DNA of 64,000 nt from Microbulbifer sp. Q7 (GTDB lineage Bacteria; Pseudomonadota; Gammaproteobacteria; Pseudomonadales; Cellvibrionaceae). Location: the NCBI RefSeq assembly GCF_001639145.1, contig NZ_LROY01000002.1, positions 1,520,501 to 1,584,500 of the forward strand, in the 5' to 3' direction. Numbering within the stretch: position 1 is the first letter of the stretch; each line of letters begins with the position of its first letter. The notes below the pieces were generated by a model that was not told the origin of the DNA, did no database searches, and worked only from the letters and a program-made list of their open reading frames with translations. Below are positions 52,702 through 62,556 of this stretch, in pieces. The translations under genes and the position numbers were made by a program.

Positions 52702-53953
52702 CGTGTTGCTCTCTTGTAAGCTGCAGTACTGCTGCAACGGTAAAGAAAGAACCGAATACAAGCAACCTGTCGCTCGCCCCCAACTGCCCCAGGGCCCGCT
52801 CCAGCTGCGCGGCCACCGGCACAACGGGCCCTGCAACCTGCTCTTCGGGCACCTCGGCCGCATGCAATCCCGCCACAAGCTGCTCGACGTCTGCCGCACG
52901 AGGGTTATCCGGCAACAGCGCCGGATACCACCGGTCAACAACCGGCTTGAGGGGCGCCGCGAGCCCCGCCAGGTCTTTATCTGCCATCACCGCAACCAGC
53001 GCATGGGTGTGTCCCGCCACCGAATGGCGTGCCAGCCAGTCCGCCAGGTATTCCGCGGCCGCCGGGTTATGCCCCACGTCCAGCAGCAGATCGTGGCCCC
53101 GCCAGTGAATCTGCTGACAGCGCCCGGGCATCTGCAGCCCCTTGAGAATTTCGCAGACAGACTCCACCCCGGGCAGAGCCCCCGCCAGGGCCAGTGCCGT
53201 TACCGCCGCCGCCACACTGGCCGGGGGCAACTGCAGTTCGGGCATGCCAAATACCAGCCGCGGCTCGGCATCCAGGCGATACTCGCCATCGTGCAGGGAA
53301 AAATCCCGGTCAATAAAGTAACTGTCACAACCGAGCTTGCCGGAAACATCGATGACCGACGCCGGCGGCCAGGGATCCGCACACACGAACGTCTTGCCCG
53401 CGCGCAAAATGCCCGCCTTCTCGCGACCGATCACTTCCCGGTCACTGCCCAGCCAGGCCTCGTGGTCCACCGCCACGCTGGTGATCATGGCGATATCCGG
53501 GTCCACGATATTGACCGCATCCAGGCGTCCACCGAGGCCCACCTCCAGCAGCGCAAACTCCACGTCCGCCTGTTTGAACAGCCAGAATGCCGCCAGTGTG
53601 GTGAACTCGAAATAAGTCAGGCTGATCTCGCCCCGCGCCTGCTCCACCGCCTCGAACGCACGCACAAGCAGCGCGTCATCCACCTCCGCCCCATCAATCC
53701 GGATGCGCTCATTGAAACGCAGCAAGTGCGGAGAGCTATACGCCCCCACCGAGTGATCTCCGGCACACAGCAGCGCCTCCATGGTACGCACACAACTGCC
53801 TTTGCCGTTGGTGCCCGCCACGGTCACGATGCGCCGCGCGGGTGTGCGCACATCGAGGGCATCGGCTACGGAAGCCACTCGCTCCAGGCCGAGTTCGATT
53901 TCTGTGGGGTGTAACTGCTCCAGACGGGAGAGCCAGGACTGAAGATCACGCAT
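52682..53953 (-). CDS. folC: Folylpolyglutamate synthase / dihydrofolate synthase
   Basis: 423 residues of the Mur-ligase superfamily. P-loop VTVAGTNGKGSCVRTMEALL, GLGGRLDAVNIVDPD, the second ATP/Mg region ITSVAVDHEAWLG, and the C-terminal LLDVGHNPAAAEYLA. It adds glutamate to dihydropteroate and to reduced folates. Overlaps the dedD start by 20 bases. Confidence 0.97.
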   Translation of the reverse strand: MRDLQSWLSRLEQLHPTEIELGLERVASVADALDVRTPARRIVTVAGTNGKGSCVRTMEALLCAGDHSVGAYSSPHLLRFNERIRIDGAEVDDALLVRAFEAVEQARGEISLTYFEFTTLAAFWLFKQADVEFALLEVGLGGRLDAVNIVDPDIAMITSVAVDHEAWLGSDREVIGREKAGILRAGKTFVCADPWPPASVIDVSGKLGCDSYFIDRDFSLHDGEYRLDAEPRLVFGMPELQLPPASVAAAVTALALAGALPGVESVCEILKGLQMPGRCQQIHWRGHDLLLDVGHNPAAAEYLADWLARHSVAGHTHALVAVMADKDLAGLAAPLKPVVDRWYPALLPDNPRAADVEQLVAGLHAAEVPEEQVAGPVVPVAAQLERALGQLGASDRLLVFGSFFTVAAVLQLTREQHDGQPGQ

Positions 53954-54045
53954 GAAGTCACCGCCGATTAATCAGGTGAGGGAAATTTTAGTCGTGAACA
54001 AAAAGAAGGGGAACAAAGAGGTGCGGACGCATGCGAGCAAAATGC

Positions 54046-54073
54046 AGCCCCACCACAGGAACATGGCGGGGCT
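54046..54073 (-). terminator. Possible terminator after accD
   Basis: AGCCCCACC (54046-54054) pairs with GGCGGGGCT (54065-54073), one G-U, 10-base loop; on the minus strand GCATTTTG follows. 22 bases beyond the accD stop. Confidence 0.55.
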
Positions 54074-54094
54074 ACAGAGTGCATCAGGAGAGCA

Positions 54095-54949
54095 TTAGTT
54101 GTTGGACAGTTTGCCCAACAGGCGCCCAACCGTATTCCGCATATCCTTGCGCGGAATGATCATATCGATAGCGCCGTGCTCCAGCAGGAACTCCGCACGC
54201 TGGAAACCTTTTGGCAGCTTCTGGCGAATGGTCTGCTCGATAATATTCGGGCCGGCAAATCCGGCACGCGCGCCCGGCTCTGCCGCGTTGATATCGCCCA
54301 GCAACGCCAGCGACGCAGAAACCCCACCGTACACCGGATCTGTCATGATCGAGATATAAGGCACACCGGCCATGCGCATCTTCTCCAGCACCGCAGAAGT
54401 CTTTGCCATCTGCATGAGCGAGATCAGTGCTTCCTGCATGCGCGCACCGCCGGTGGCGGAGAAGCACACCAGAGGAATGCGCTCTTCCAACGCGCGCTGC
54501 GCGGCACGGGTGAACTTTTCACCCACCACGTAGCCCATGGAGCCACCGTGGAACGCGAACTCAAACGCCACTGCCACCACCGGCTTGCCTTCCAGCAGGC
54601 CCTGCATGGCCACCAGGGCATCTTTCTCGCCAGTGGCCTTCTGCGCCTGGGTGAGACGATCCTTGTACTTCTTTACATCTTTGAACTTGAGGCGGTCAAC
54701 CGGCTCCACATCGGTGGCCAGTTCTTCGCGCTGCTCCGTATCCAGGAACATATCCAGCCGGCGGCGGGCACCGATACGGAAATGGTGCTCACACTTGGGG
54801 CACACATCCAGATTGCGCTCCAGCTCGGGCAGATAAAGGGTGGAATCGCACTTCACGCACTTTTTCCATACCCCTTCCGGTACCTTGCTGGAACCGGCGC
54901 GACGCTCGGTGCGAATCACCGAGGGGACAATTTTTTCTAACCAGCTCAT
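54095..54949 (-). CDS. accD: Acetyl-CoA carboxylase carboxyltransferase beta subunit
   Basis: 284 residues from ATG 54949, which starts [10 protein letters not shown] as in other AccD proteins and has GGAAA 5 bases upstream. Zinc ribbon [16 protein letters not shown] through CPKC (C-x2-C and C-x2-C), then the crotonase-like carboxyltransferase core with [20 protein letters not shown] and [13 protein letters not shown]. With AccA it moves the carboxyl group from biotin to acetyl-CoA, the first step of fatty acid synthesis. Confidence 0.97.
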   Translation of the reverse strand: MSWLEKIVPSVIRTERRAGSSKVPEGVWKKCVKCDSTLYLPELERNLDVCPKCEHHFRIGARRRLDMFLDTEQREELATDVEPVDRLKFKDVKKYKDRLTQAQKATGEKDALVAMQGLLEGKPVVAVAFEFAFHGGSMGYVVGEKFTRAAQRALEERIPLVCFSATGGARMQEALISLMQMAKTSAVLEKMRMAGVPYISIMTDPVYGGVSASLALLGDINAAEPGARAGFAGPNIIEQTIRQKLPKGFQRAEFLLEHGAIDMIIPRKDMRNTVGRLLGKLSNN

Positions 54950-55109
54950 TCTGTTTCCAAAATCCGATAATCTGAGGCTTGCTTGAGTCTTCACCTGCCG
55001 GGCCACTACCCGCTACTTGGGAGCCAAGGGTATATGACCGGCAATTCTAAAACCGCGAATTAAACCACTTTCAAAAACATTGCTCTTGGCCAGATAAGCC
55101 GCAAAATCA

Positions 55110-55128
55110 GGCGTTCTGGCCAAACGCC
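55110..55128 (-). terminator. Possible terminator after trpA
   Basis: GGCGTT (55110-55115) and AACGCC (55123-55128) with a 7-base loop; TGATTTTG follows on the minus strand. 11 bases past the trpA stop. Confidence 0.5.
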
Positions 55129-55138
55129 CGATGGCCCG

Positions 55139-55951
55139 TCAGCTATCCAGCGCGCTGCGCATTTCAGACACCAGGGTGCCAATGCGATCTTTCGCGGCAG
55201 CGCCATCATTGGACTCGGCTACCGCCGAGACCAGTACGCTGCCCACCACCGCGCCATCGCCATCGGCACTCACCGCTTTGGCGGAAGCGCCATCCTTGAT
55301 ACCAAAACCCACGCACAGCGGCAGTTCGGTATGGCGACGGATGCGGGCCAGGTTTTCGCGGACCGAATCCAGATCGAGATTCCCGGCACCGGTGACTCCT
55401 TTCAGGGATACATAGTAGACAAAGCCACTGGCCAACTCGGTAATCTGCCGGATTCGCTCGTCACTGGTGGTGGGGGTCAGCAGGAAGATGTTGCGCAGAT
55501 TCCGCGCATTCAACAGTTCACTCAGCGGGCCCGCCTCCTCGGCCGGCAAATCGACCGTCAGCGCACCGTCGGCACCCGCCTCTTTCAGGTTATCGGCAAA
55601 GGCCTCGGCACCCATTTTTTCGATGGGGTTGGCATAGCCCATCAGGATCACCGGGGTATCGGCATCCTGGCTGCGAAATTCCTTCACCAGTGCCAGGCAT
55701 TTACGCAGGGAGCACTTGTTCGCCAGCGCGCGCTCATGCCCTTTCTGAATCACCGGGCCCTCAGCCATGGGGTCGGAAAACGGCACCCCCAGCTCGATCA
55801 GGTCGGAACCACTGGCCACCAGCTGGTGCATCAGGCCCACGGTGTTTTCCAGGCCGCCGTCACCGGCAACGATGTAGGTTACCAGAGCCTTGCGCCCCTC
55901 ACTGCGCAGCTCGGCAAAGCGGCGATCAATTCTATTCTGTGCTTCGGTCAC
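55139..55951 (-). CDS. trpA: Tryptophan synthase alpha subunit
   Basis: 270 residues from GTG 55951 with GGGAGAG upstream. TIM barrel with catalytic Glu in DLIELGVPFSDPMAEGPVIQ and Asp in DGALTVDLPAEEAG; phosphate-binding GFGIKDGASAKAV. It cleaves indole-3-glycerol phosphate to indole, which is passed to TrpB. Eleven bases downstream of trpB. Confidence 0.98.
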   Translation of the reverse strand: MTEAQNRIDRRFAELRSEGRKALVTYIVAGDGGLENTVGLMHQLVASGSDLIELGVPFSDPMAEGPVIQKGHERALANKCSLRKCLALVKEFRSQDADTPVILMGYANPIEKMGAEAFADNLKEAGADGALTVDLPAEEAGPLSELLNARNLRNIFLLTPTTSDERIRQITELASGFVYYVSLKGVTGAGNLDLDSVRENLARIRRHTELPLCVGFGIKDGASAKAVSADGDGAVVGSVLVSAVAESNDGAAAKDRIGTLVSEMRSALDS

Positions 55952-55962
55952 CGTGTCTCTCC

Positions 55963-57183
55963 CTACACTTCAATGCCGTCGATGGCGGCCACAGTGAATA
56001 TATCTTTATCGCCGCGACCGGAAAGGTTCACAACAATGTTCTGGTCCGGTGCCATGGTTGCCGCCAGCTTCATGGCATAGGCGACCGCATGACTGGACTC
56101 CAGCGCCGGGATAATACCCTCAGCGCGCGTCAGGGTGCGGAAAGCGGTCAGCGCCTCCTGGTCATTGGCGGTGACATAGTCCACGCGGCCGATATCGTGC
56201 AACCAGGCGTGCTCAGGGCCCACCCCCGGATAGTCCAGGCCCGCAGATACGGAATGGGTCTCGATAATCTGGCCGTCCTCGTCTTCCATCAGGTAGGTGC
56301 GGTTGCCGTGCAGCACACCCGGCACACCGTCGTTCAGCGGGGCGGCGTGACGCCCGGTTTCCAGCCCATCACCACCGGCCTCGACGCCGTACATTTTCAC
56401 CGAGGCATCACCGAGGAATGCGTGGAACAGGCCGATGGCATTGGAGCCGCCACCCACGCAGGCCACCAGCGCATCCGGCAACTGTCCAAACTGTTCCAGG
56501 CTCTGGCGGCGCGCCTCGCGGCCAATGATTGAATTAAAGTCGCGCACCAGCTGCGGGTAGGGGTGCGGGCCGGCAACGGTGCCGATAATGTAAAAGGTGT
56601 CGTCTACGTTGGTGACCCAGTCGCGCATGGCTTCGTTCATGGCGTCTTTAAGAGTCTTGGAGCCCGATTCCACCGGGATTACTTCCGCACCCAGCAGTTT
56701 CATCCGGTACACGTTGGGGGACTGGCGCTTTACGTCCTCCGCCCCCATGTATACGGCACACTCCAACCCGAGGCGTGCGGCCACGGTCGCCGTGGCTACA
56801 CCGTGCTGGCCGGCACCGGTCTCGGCAATCACCCGGCGCTTACCGCTGTGCTTGGCCAGCAGCGCTTGCCCCACGGTGTTATTCACCTTATGCGCGCCGG
56901 TGTGATTGAGGTCCTCACGCTTGAGCCAGATGCGTGCACCGCCGGCTTGCGCCGTTAACCGCTCCGCCAGGTACAGCGGAGATGGACGCCCGACATAGTG
57001 CGCCAGGTCGTAATCGAAGGCAGCCTGAAACTCCGGGTCGTTTTTCAGGCGCTGGTACATTTCCTGTAATTCGTCCAGGGCGCTGATCAGTGTTTCCGAT
57101 ACAAAGCGTCCACCGAATTCGCCAAAGTGCCCACGATCATCGGGAAAGGCAGCGTAATCAATGGGGGATGTGGGTTTACTCAC
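55963..57183 (-). CDS. trpB: Tryptophan synthase beta subunit
   Basis: 406 residues from GTG 57183 with AAGGAG 7 bases upstream. PLP lysine in [16 protein letters not shown], phosphate loop [16 protein letters not shown], and [16 protein letters not shown]. It condenses indole with serine. Three bases after trpF, giving a trpFBA operon. Confidence 0.98.
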   Translation of the reverse strand: MSKPTSPIDYAAFPDDRGHFGEFGGRFVSETLISALDELQEMYQRLKNDPEFQAAFDYDLAHYVGRPSPLYLAERLTAQAGGARIWLKREDLNHTGAHKVNNTVGQALLAKHSGKRRVIAETGAGQHGVATATVAARLGLECAVYMGAEDVKRQSPNVYRMKLLGAEVIPVESGSKTLKDAMNEAMRDWVTNVDDTFYIIGTVAGPHPYPQLVRDFNSIIGREARRQSLEQFGQLPDALVACVGGGSNAIGLFHAFLGDASVKMYGVEAGGDGLETGRHAAPLNDGVPGVLHGNRTYLMEDEDGQIIETHSVSAGLDYPGVGPEHAWLHDIGRVDYVTANDQEALTAFRTLTRAEGIIPALESSHAVAYAMKLAATMAPDQNIVVNLSGRGDKDIFTVAAIDGIEV

Positions 57184-57186
57184 AGC

Positions 57187-57840
57187 TCAAACTCCTTGGG
57201 TCAATTCTGTAGGACTGGCACCACTGGGCTCAGCGGCGCGTACTGCGCGGATAAATTCACGGACTTTTGCGGCATCTTTGCGGCCGGGGGCGGCTTCCAC
57301 GCCGCCGCTGACGTCTACCGCGTCGGGCTGCGCCTCGGAAATCGCCGCGGCCACATTGTGCGGGTTGAGGCCACCGGCGAGGATGATCTGACGTTCACTG
57401 CCTTTCGGAACTCGCTGCCAGTCAAAGGTATCGCCGGTACCGCCGGGAACGCCCTTGCGGTAGGCATCCAGTAAAATACCGCGGGCATCCGGGAAAGCGG
57501 CCATGGCTTCTACCGGATTCAACGCCGGCTTCATCCGCAGCGCCTTGATATAAGGGCGACGAAACTGACGGCAGTAAGGCGCATTTTCACCGCCGTGGAA
57601 CTGCAGCAGGTTGAGTGGCACCAGGTCGAGTACCGCTTCGACCTGTTGCGGATGGGCATCCACGAATAGTCCGGTAAGCACGACAAACGGCGATACCGCG
57701 CGCGCGATCTCTGCCGCCTGCTCAGGGGTGACATTACGCGGGCTCGGCGGATAGAACACCAGGCCGAGCGCATCGGCCCCGGCTGCAACGGCCAAGCGAG
57801 CATCTTCAACACTGGTAATTCCGCAAATCTTTACGCGCAT
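57187..57840 (-). CDS. trpF: Phosphoribosylanthranilate isomerase
   Basis: 217 residues. N-terminal RVKICGITSVEDARLAVAAG with the catalytic Cys, LLQFHGGENAPYC, and C-terminal ILAGGLNPHNVAAAI with DVSGGVEAAPGRKD. It is a free-standing TrpF rather than fused to TrpC. First gene of trpFBA; no leader peptide or attenuator was seen in the 190 bases before it. Confidence 0.97.
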   Translation of the reverse strand: MRVKICGITSVEDARLAVAAGADALGLVFYPPSPRNVTPEQAAEIARAVSPFVVLTGLFVDAHPQQVEAVLDLVPLNLLQFHGGENAPYCRQFRRPYIKALRMKPALNPVEAMAAFPDARGILLDAYRKGVPGGTGDTFDWQRVPKGSERQIILAGGLNPHNVAAAISEAQPDAVDVSGGVEAAPGRKDAAKVREFIRAVRAAEPSGASPTELTQGV

Positions 57841-58031
57841 GATCCATATACCGCTGAGACTGCCAAACAGATCTGTTCCCGAAACCGCCCTGCCCTGACA
57901 AGAAATCGCTCCCCGGACAATCGCAGAGAGGATGCCGCGGGCGCAGTCAGCAGAGAAATTTCGGAGAGCACGCGATACTAGCAGATCAGGGGATTCGACG
58001 AAACGCAGACGTCATCAGTCGCTCGCAGTGA

Positions 58032-58922
58032 TCAGGCGGGGTCCCTGCCAATGGTGCCCAACGGCAGAGGCACCAGCAATGGGCCGGGCGCCCGCCTGGG
58101 CAGGGTATATTCGTCCGGATACTGCACATTCACCAGGTACAGGCCATGGGGTGGCGCCGTCACCCCGGCAGCGGTTCGATCCCGCGCCGCAAGCACCTCG
58201 CGCACCCAATCAGGCGCGCGGTCACCGCGCCCCACCGCCATCAGTACACCGGCGATGTTACGCACCATGTGGTGCAGGAACGCGGTCGCACTGATTTCGA
58301 GCACAATCAGCTCTCCCACCTTGCCAATGTCCAGCCGTGTGAGCCTTCGTACGGGCGAGCGCGCCTGGCACTGGGCCGCGCGGAAACTGCTGAAATCGTG
58401 CTCACCAATGAGGTGTTGCGCACCCTCGCGCATGGCCGCCATATCCTGCGTGCGCTCTGTCCAGGTGACTTCGGTGGCGGCCTGGGCTGTGCGAGTCGGC
58501 GCACTGTGGATCAGGTAGCGATAGGTACGGTTGCGCGCGGAAAAGCGCGCATGGAACTGCGCCGGCACTTCCTGCGCCCAGTGTACCCGCACATCGAACG
58601 GCATCTGGGTGTTCACACCCTGTATCCACGCCTTGGTGGGACGCTGGACGCTTGTATCAAAGTGCACCACCTGGCCGGTGGCGTGTACCCCGGCATCGGT
58701 GCGCCCGGCACACACCAGGGTTACCGGCTCCGCGGCCACGGTGGAAATGGCTTTTTCCAGGGTTTCCTGCACCGTCAGCGGGTCATGTTTCTGCTTCTGG
58801 AAACCGCGCAGGCGGGTACCGCAGTACTCCACACCAAGCGCAATGCGCCGCAGCCCCTCGGGCAAACGTTCTCCCGGGGGGACTTCACCGTTTGGCTTGT
58901 ACTGATAAGTTGTGCTGGTCAT
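58032..58922 (-). CDS. truA: tRNA pseudouridine(38-40) synthase
   Basis: 296 residues from ATG 58922. IALGVEYCGTRLRGFQKQ opens the fold; the catalytic Asp is in LVCAGRTDAGVHATGQVVHF, with RTYRYLIHSA and FLHHMVRNIAGVLMAVG further on. It modifies the anticodon arm of many tRNAs. Somewhat longer than E. coli TruA at both ends. Preceded by the fimV terminator, so it probably has its own promoter. Confidence 0.96.
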   Translation of the reverse strand: MTSTTYQYKPNGEVPPGERLPEGLRRIALGVEYCGTRLRGFQKQKHDPLTVQETLEKAISTVAAEPVTLVCAGRTDAGVHATGQVVHFDTSVQRPTKAWIQGVNTQMPFDVRVHWAQEVPAQFHARFSARNRTYRYLIHSAPTRTAQAATEVTWTERTQDMAAMREGAQHLIGEHDFSSFRAAQCQARSPVRRLTRLDIGKVGELIVLEISATAFLHHMVRNIAGVLMAVGRGDRAPDWVREVLAARDRTAAGVTAPPHGLYLVNVQYPDEYTLPRRAPGPLLVPLPLGTIGRDPA

Positions 58923-58973
58923 GCGCCGGAATTTTACACCTCGATCAAAAAAGAGCGACTCCCATAAAAGAAA

Positions 58974-58994
58974 GACCCCGCACAAGGCGGGGTC
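58974..58994 (-). terminator. Rho-independent terminator of fimV
   Basis: GACCCCGC (58974-58981), 5-base loop, GCGGGGTC (58987-58994); on the minus strand TTTCTTTTA follows. 37 bases past the fimV stop. Confidence 0.88.
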
Positions 58995-59031
58995 AAAGTG
59001 TTGTCGCTGTAGATAGCGTGGAAAATCGGTA

Positions 59032-62000
59032 TCAGCTCATGCGTGCCAGCATGTCTTTGGCGCGCTGCTGATGCTCGCCCGCCGCCTCTTCGACGACTTC
59101 GCCGAGGATTTCGCGAGCGCCTTCTTTATCGCCCATATCCAGGTAAGCCTGTGCCAGCTCAAGTTTGGTGCTGACTTCGTCGCTGCCTTCCAGCAGGTTC
59201 AGCTCCGAGTCCAGATCGCTCTCCAGGTTGAAACTCAGGTCACTGAGTTCCGCCTCGTCGGCCGCTGGCTGGGTACCAGACTGCGCCGGCTGGGCTACAG
59301 ATTCTTCGGCAACCGCAATATCCAGGTCGCTGTCCAGCTCACTCTCCAGTCCGAATTCGGCTGACGAAGAGCCAGCCTGACTGGCCGCGCCAGAGGACAG
59401 ATCATCACCATCGAGATCCAGATCACCCAAATCGATGGAATCCAGATCCAGGCTGCCGAGATCGTCGCCGAAGCTCTCTAGATCATCGAGGGATTCTTCA
59501 CTCTGGGCGTCGTTACCAGAATCGGCCAGAGACAGCTCGCCCTCGTCCTCCATCGGCGTCAGGTCCAGGTCAAACTCCAGACCACCCTCTTCCACCGCCT
59601 GCGCAGTAGCACTCTGGGCGCTCACATCGATGGATGCAGACTGCCCCAGTGCGGCTGCACCGGCTTCCTCTACTGGCTCACTCGCGGAATCGATACTGAA
59701 ATCGGAATCCAGGTCCAGGCTGTCGAGGCTATCAAGGTCCAGCTCGCCGTCTGCGACCAGGTCATCGAGATCAAAATTGTCTTCACTGCCTGAGCCCGCC
59801 GAGTCCAGTGCTGGCTCTTCCGCACCGCCGGCCAGGTCCAGATCAAAAGAGATTTCCTCTTCGGCGCCAGCCGCAGCCGGCTCAGCAGACGTATCTTCCA
59901 GGGACAGATCGCTATCCAGGCTCTCGCCCAGATCATCGCCAAGGTCGAGATCCAGGGAGAACTCGTCCTCAGAGCCAACAGCCTCTTCCGCGCTGCGATC
60001 ATCGTCCAGGTCCAGGGACAGGTCGTCCAGCAGGCCAAAATCGTCATCACTGGCGGACTCGGACGTGGTAGCACTGTTGTTGCTGCCCGAGAACTCATCC
60101 AGATCGTCGAAGCTCGCAGTGGCATCGAAATCCGCGCCCATGTCATCGAGCTGCGCCGCTTCCAGGGACTCACTGGAGAAATCATTTTCCGGCGCGCTGA
60201 AGGCCCCGATGCCGGCAATGGTTTCACGCAGGCGTGCGGCCCGGTCTGCTGCCGGGCCATCGCTATAGCTCAGCAACTGACGGTAATGCGCATCAAACTG
60301 CTCGCCATTTTGCTGGTTCGCATACACTTCCAGCAGCATCAGGCGCGCATCGATATTTTCCGGTGCCGCCTTCAGGCCCGCCAGCAGCTTTGCCTCGGCC
60401 TCCTGATACTGGTCCAGAGAGAGGTGAATCTCGGCTTCGGCCACCGGGTCGTCGGTTTCCACTTCTCCCAGCTGATCCAGATCGAAGGTCTCATTGGCCT
60501 CCATCTCTTCAACCGCGGAGAGATTATCCTCTTCTCCCGCCAGTTCCGGCGCATCCGCCAGCGCGCGCTCGGCCGCCATTTCAGCCTCTACCTGGCGGAT
60601 AGCTTCCTCTTCTTCTTTGCGGCGACGCCAGCTCATGAAGCCAAACAGGCCCACCAGCAGGGCTCCCGCACCAATACCAATCGGCACGATGTTGTCCATG
60701 ACGCGCTCGACCAGCGTGGGCTCTGGGCGGGTCTGCACCACCACGCGGTTGCGTGAAGCGTCTTCCTCAACCTCTGGCTCCGCCTCAGTCACTGCGACAG
60801 GAGCAACTTCAGCAACCGGCTCCGCCTCCACACTCTCTTCTGCGGATACACCGCTCTGGGTTTCTTCGCCAGACAATGTAACCGGCTCTTCCCCGAGTTC
60901 CTCGTCCAGCGCGGCTTCGTCGGCAAAAACGCTCTCGTCTACGGCCGTTTCCGTCGCATCGGCAGTCTGCTCTGCTGCCGCCTGCACCGCCTGCAATTCG
61001 TCATTGGACACCTCGACGAGGCGCTCCATGGTATCGATCTGCTCGTTCAGCTCGCCCAAACGGTCCTGCAGTTCCGCATTTTCCAGGCGGGATTTGTCGA
61101 GCTCTTCCTCGGTTACCGCCAGCTCGCCTTCGAGCAACTCGCTATCACCGGTACCACTGCCGGAGCCCGACAGTACGGATTCGTTGTCTCCAGGTGCCGC
61201 AAGGGACACGCGCCCTTCGAGGGTATCGCTGGCAACGGTTTCTTCTACGGTTGCCCGGCCATCCAGCGGTGCTCCGGTTACGTCCGTTTCGGCAGCCCCG
61301 ATGCGCTCGCGCCACGCATCATTCTGCGTAGCCACCTGCGAGACCGCCTCGGTCAGGGACAGATTGCGCACTTCATCTGCGGTTGGCAGACGCAGCACTG
61401 CACCCTTCTTAAGCAGGTTGATATTGTTGTTGATGAACGCCTCGGGGTTGAGGCGTTGGATCGCCAGCATGGTCTGCTGTACGGAAACATCGCGAGTTTC
61501 GCGGCTGTCGCGGGCGATTTCCCACAGTGTCTTGTTGGCTTCTACCGGACCGTAAACACGGCTGCCACTGTCGGTAACCGTCTCGCGCTGCAGTTCAACC
61601 GGCTCTTCTGCGGGCGCCTCGTACACGGTTTCCTGAGGCTCGGAGACTGGCGTCTCTTCGGGCGCCTGCTCCGGCATCGGTTCTGGAAGCTCTTCCGCCA
61701 CCTCGACGGCCGGTGACTCCGGCGCCTGCACCGGAGCCTGGACGGGCTCAGGTGCACGCTGAACGGTAGGCTGCAGCGGCTGTTGCACCGGCGCATCGCG
61801 GCGTACCTGCTGGCGTTCACGCTCGGCAGCGCGCACCGGCTGGGATGCGGTATTGGTGGAGAAGGCGGGCAGATCCATCAGCAGGGTATATTCCCGCAGC
61901 AATCGGCCGCTGGGCCAGCGGGTCTCTACCAGGAAATTCAGGAAAGGTTCGCGAATCGGATTGCGGCTGGAAATTCGGACAACGGGTTTGCCGCTGGAAT

Positions 62001-62256
62001 AATCCACGTCAAAGCGCAAGTCGTCGAGAAGGTAGGCACGGTCTACACCCGCGCGCTCGAAGTCCTCGGTGCTGGCCAAACGGACCTTGATTTCACTTTC
62101 GCCAAGGCCGCGAGTCTGCAGCAGATTGATTTCCGCATTGAGAGGTTGGTTCAGGGTGGAGTTCAGTTTGATCTCCCCCAGACCGAGCGCCAGAGCCCCA
62201 TTGCCACCCAGTGCGCTGACCAGTCCTACCGCTAGTGCCAGCTTTTGCACACGCAT
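59032..62256 (-). CDS. fimV: FimV-like polar hub protein
   Basis: 1074 residues; AAAGGGAA precedes the ATG. Signal peptide, then the FimV periplasmic N-terminal domain (GLGEIKLNSTLNQPLNAEI, about 25-140), a Pro/Glu linker, a LysM-like segment (NKTLWEIARDSRETR to about 300), a coiled coil (about 380-425), one membrane helix (IVPIGIGAGALLVGLFGFMSW), and a very acidic cytoplasmic region of SLDLD-type repeats. The C-terminal FimV motif LELAQAYLDMGDKEGAREIL closes it. In Pseudomonas FimV organises type IV pilus assembly, cAMP signalling and the cell pole. Next to usg/asd and truA as usual. Confidence 0.95.
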   Translation of the reverse strand: MRVQKLALAVGLVSALGGNGALALGLGEIKLNSTLNQPLNAEINLLQTRGLGESEIKVRLASTEDFERAGVDRAYLLDDLRFDVDYSSGKPVVRISSRNPIREPFLNFLVETRWPSGRLLREYTLLMDLPAFSTNTASQPVRAAERERQQVRRDAPVQQPLQPTVQRAPEPVQAPVQAPESPAVEVAEELPEPMPEQAPEETPVSEPQETVYEAPAEEPVELQRETVTDSGSRVYGPVEANKTLWEIARDSRETRDVSVQQTMLAIQRLNPEAFINNNINLLKKGAVLRLPTADEVRNLSLTEAVSQVATQNDAWRERIGAAETDVTGAPLDGRATVEETVASDTLEGRVSLAAPGDNESVLSGSGSGTGDSELLEGELAVTEEELDKSRLENAELQDRLGELNEQIDTMERLVEVSNDELQAVQAAAEQTADATETAVDESVFADEAALDEELGEEPVTLSGEETQSGVSAEESVEAEPVAEVAPVAVTEAEPEVEEDASRNRVVVQTRPEPTLVERVMDNIVPIGIGAGALLVGLFGFMSWRRRKEEEEAIRQVEAEMAAERALADAPELAGEEDNLSAVEEMEANETFDLDQLGEVETDDPVAEAEIHLSLDQYQEAEAKLLAGLKAAPENIDARLMLLEVYANQQNGEQFDAHYRQLLSYSDGPAADRAARLRETIAGIGAFSAPENDFSSESLEAAQLDDMGADFDATASFDDLDEFSGSNNSATTSESASDDDFGLLDDLSLDLDDDRSAEEAVGSEDEFSLDLDLGDDLGESLDSDLSLEDTSAEPAAAGAEEEISFDLDLAGGAEEPALDSAGSGSEDNFDLDDLVADGELDLDSLDSLDLDSDFSIDSASEPVEEAGAAALGQSASIDVSAQSATAQAVEEGGLEFDLDLTPMEDEGELSLADSGNDAQSEESLDDLESFGDDLGSLDLDSIDLGDLDLDGDDLSSGAASQAGSSSAEFGLESELDSDLDIAVAEESVAQPAQSGTQPAADEAELSDLSFNLESDLDSELNLLEGSDEVSTKLELAQAYLDMGDKEGAREILGEVVEEAAGEHQQRAKDMLARMS

Positions 62257-62556
62257 ATCCGATTCCCTTTATTGTTAGAATCACACCGCCACCTGCAAAC
62301 AAGCGCCCTATGGGCTTACAGGTGCCGGGGCTGTGCAGCCATCAAACCGCACAATAATTGTTCAAAAGAACCAGTGCTCAGACACCAGGCTCCACTCTCC
62401 AGCGACACTCCCTCACGAAAGAACCGCTCCCCGAAAAAGACTAGACCCCTCGGATTTCTCCCAACTTTGCTTGCCATTGCCCCCCAAGGCAATGACGCCA
62501 CCCGCACCGGGCGAAGTTAAGAAGAAACCTTCAGAAAGGCCGCTAAGTATTAAATA

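Noticed and set aside
59435..60268. Long Ser/Arg-rich frame antisense to fimV
   Set aside because: It is the mirror of the SLDLD-type acidic repeats of FimV; no ribosome-binding site or domain.
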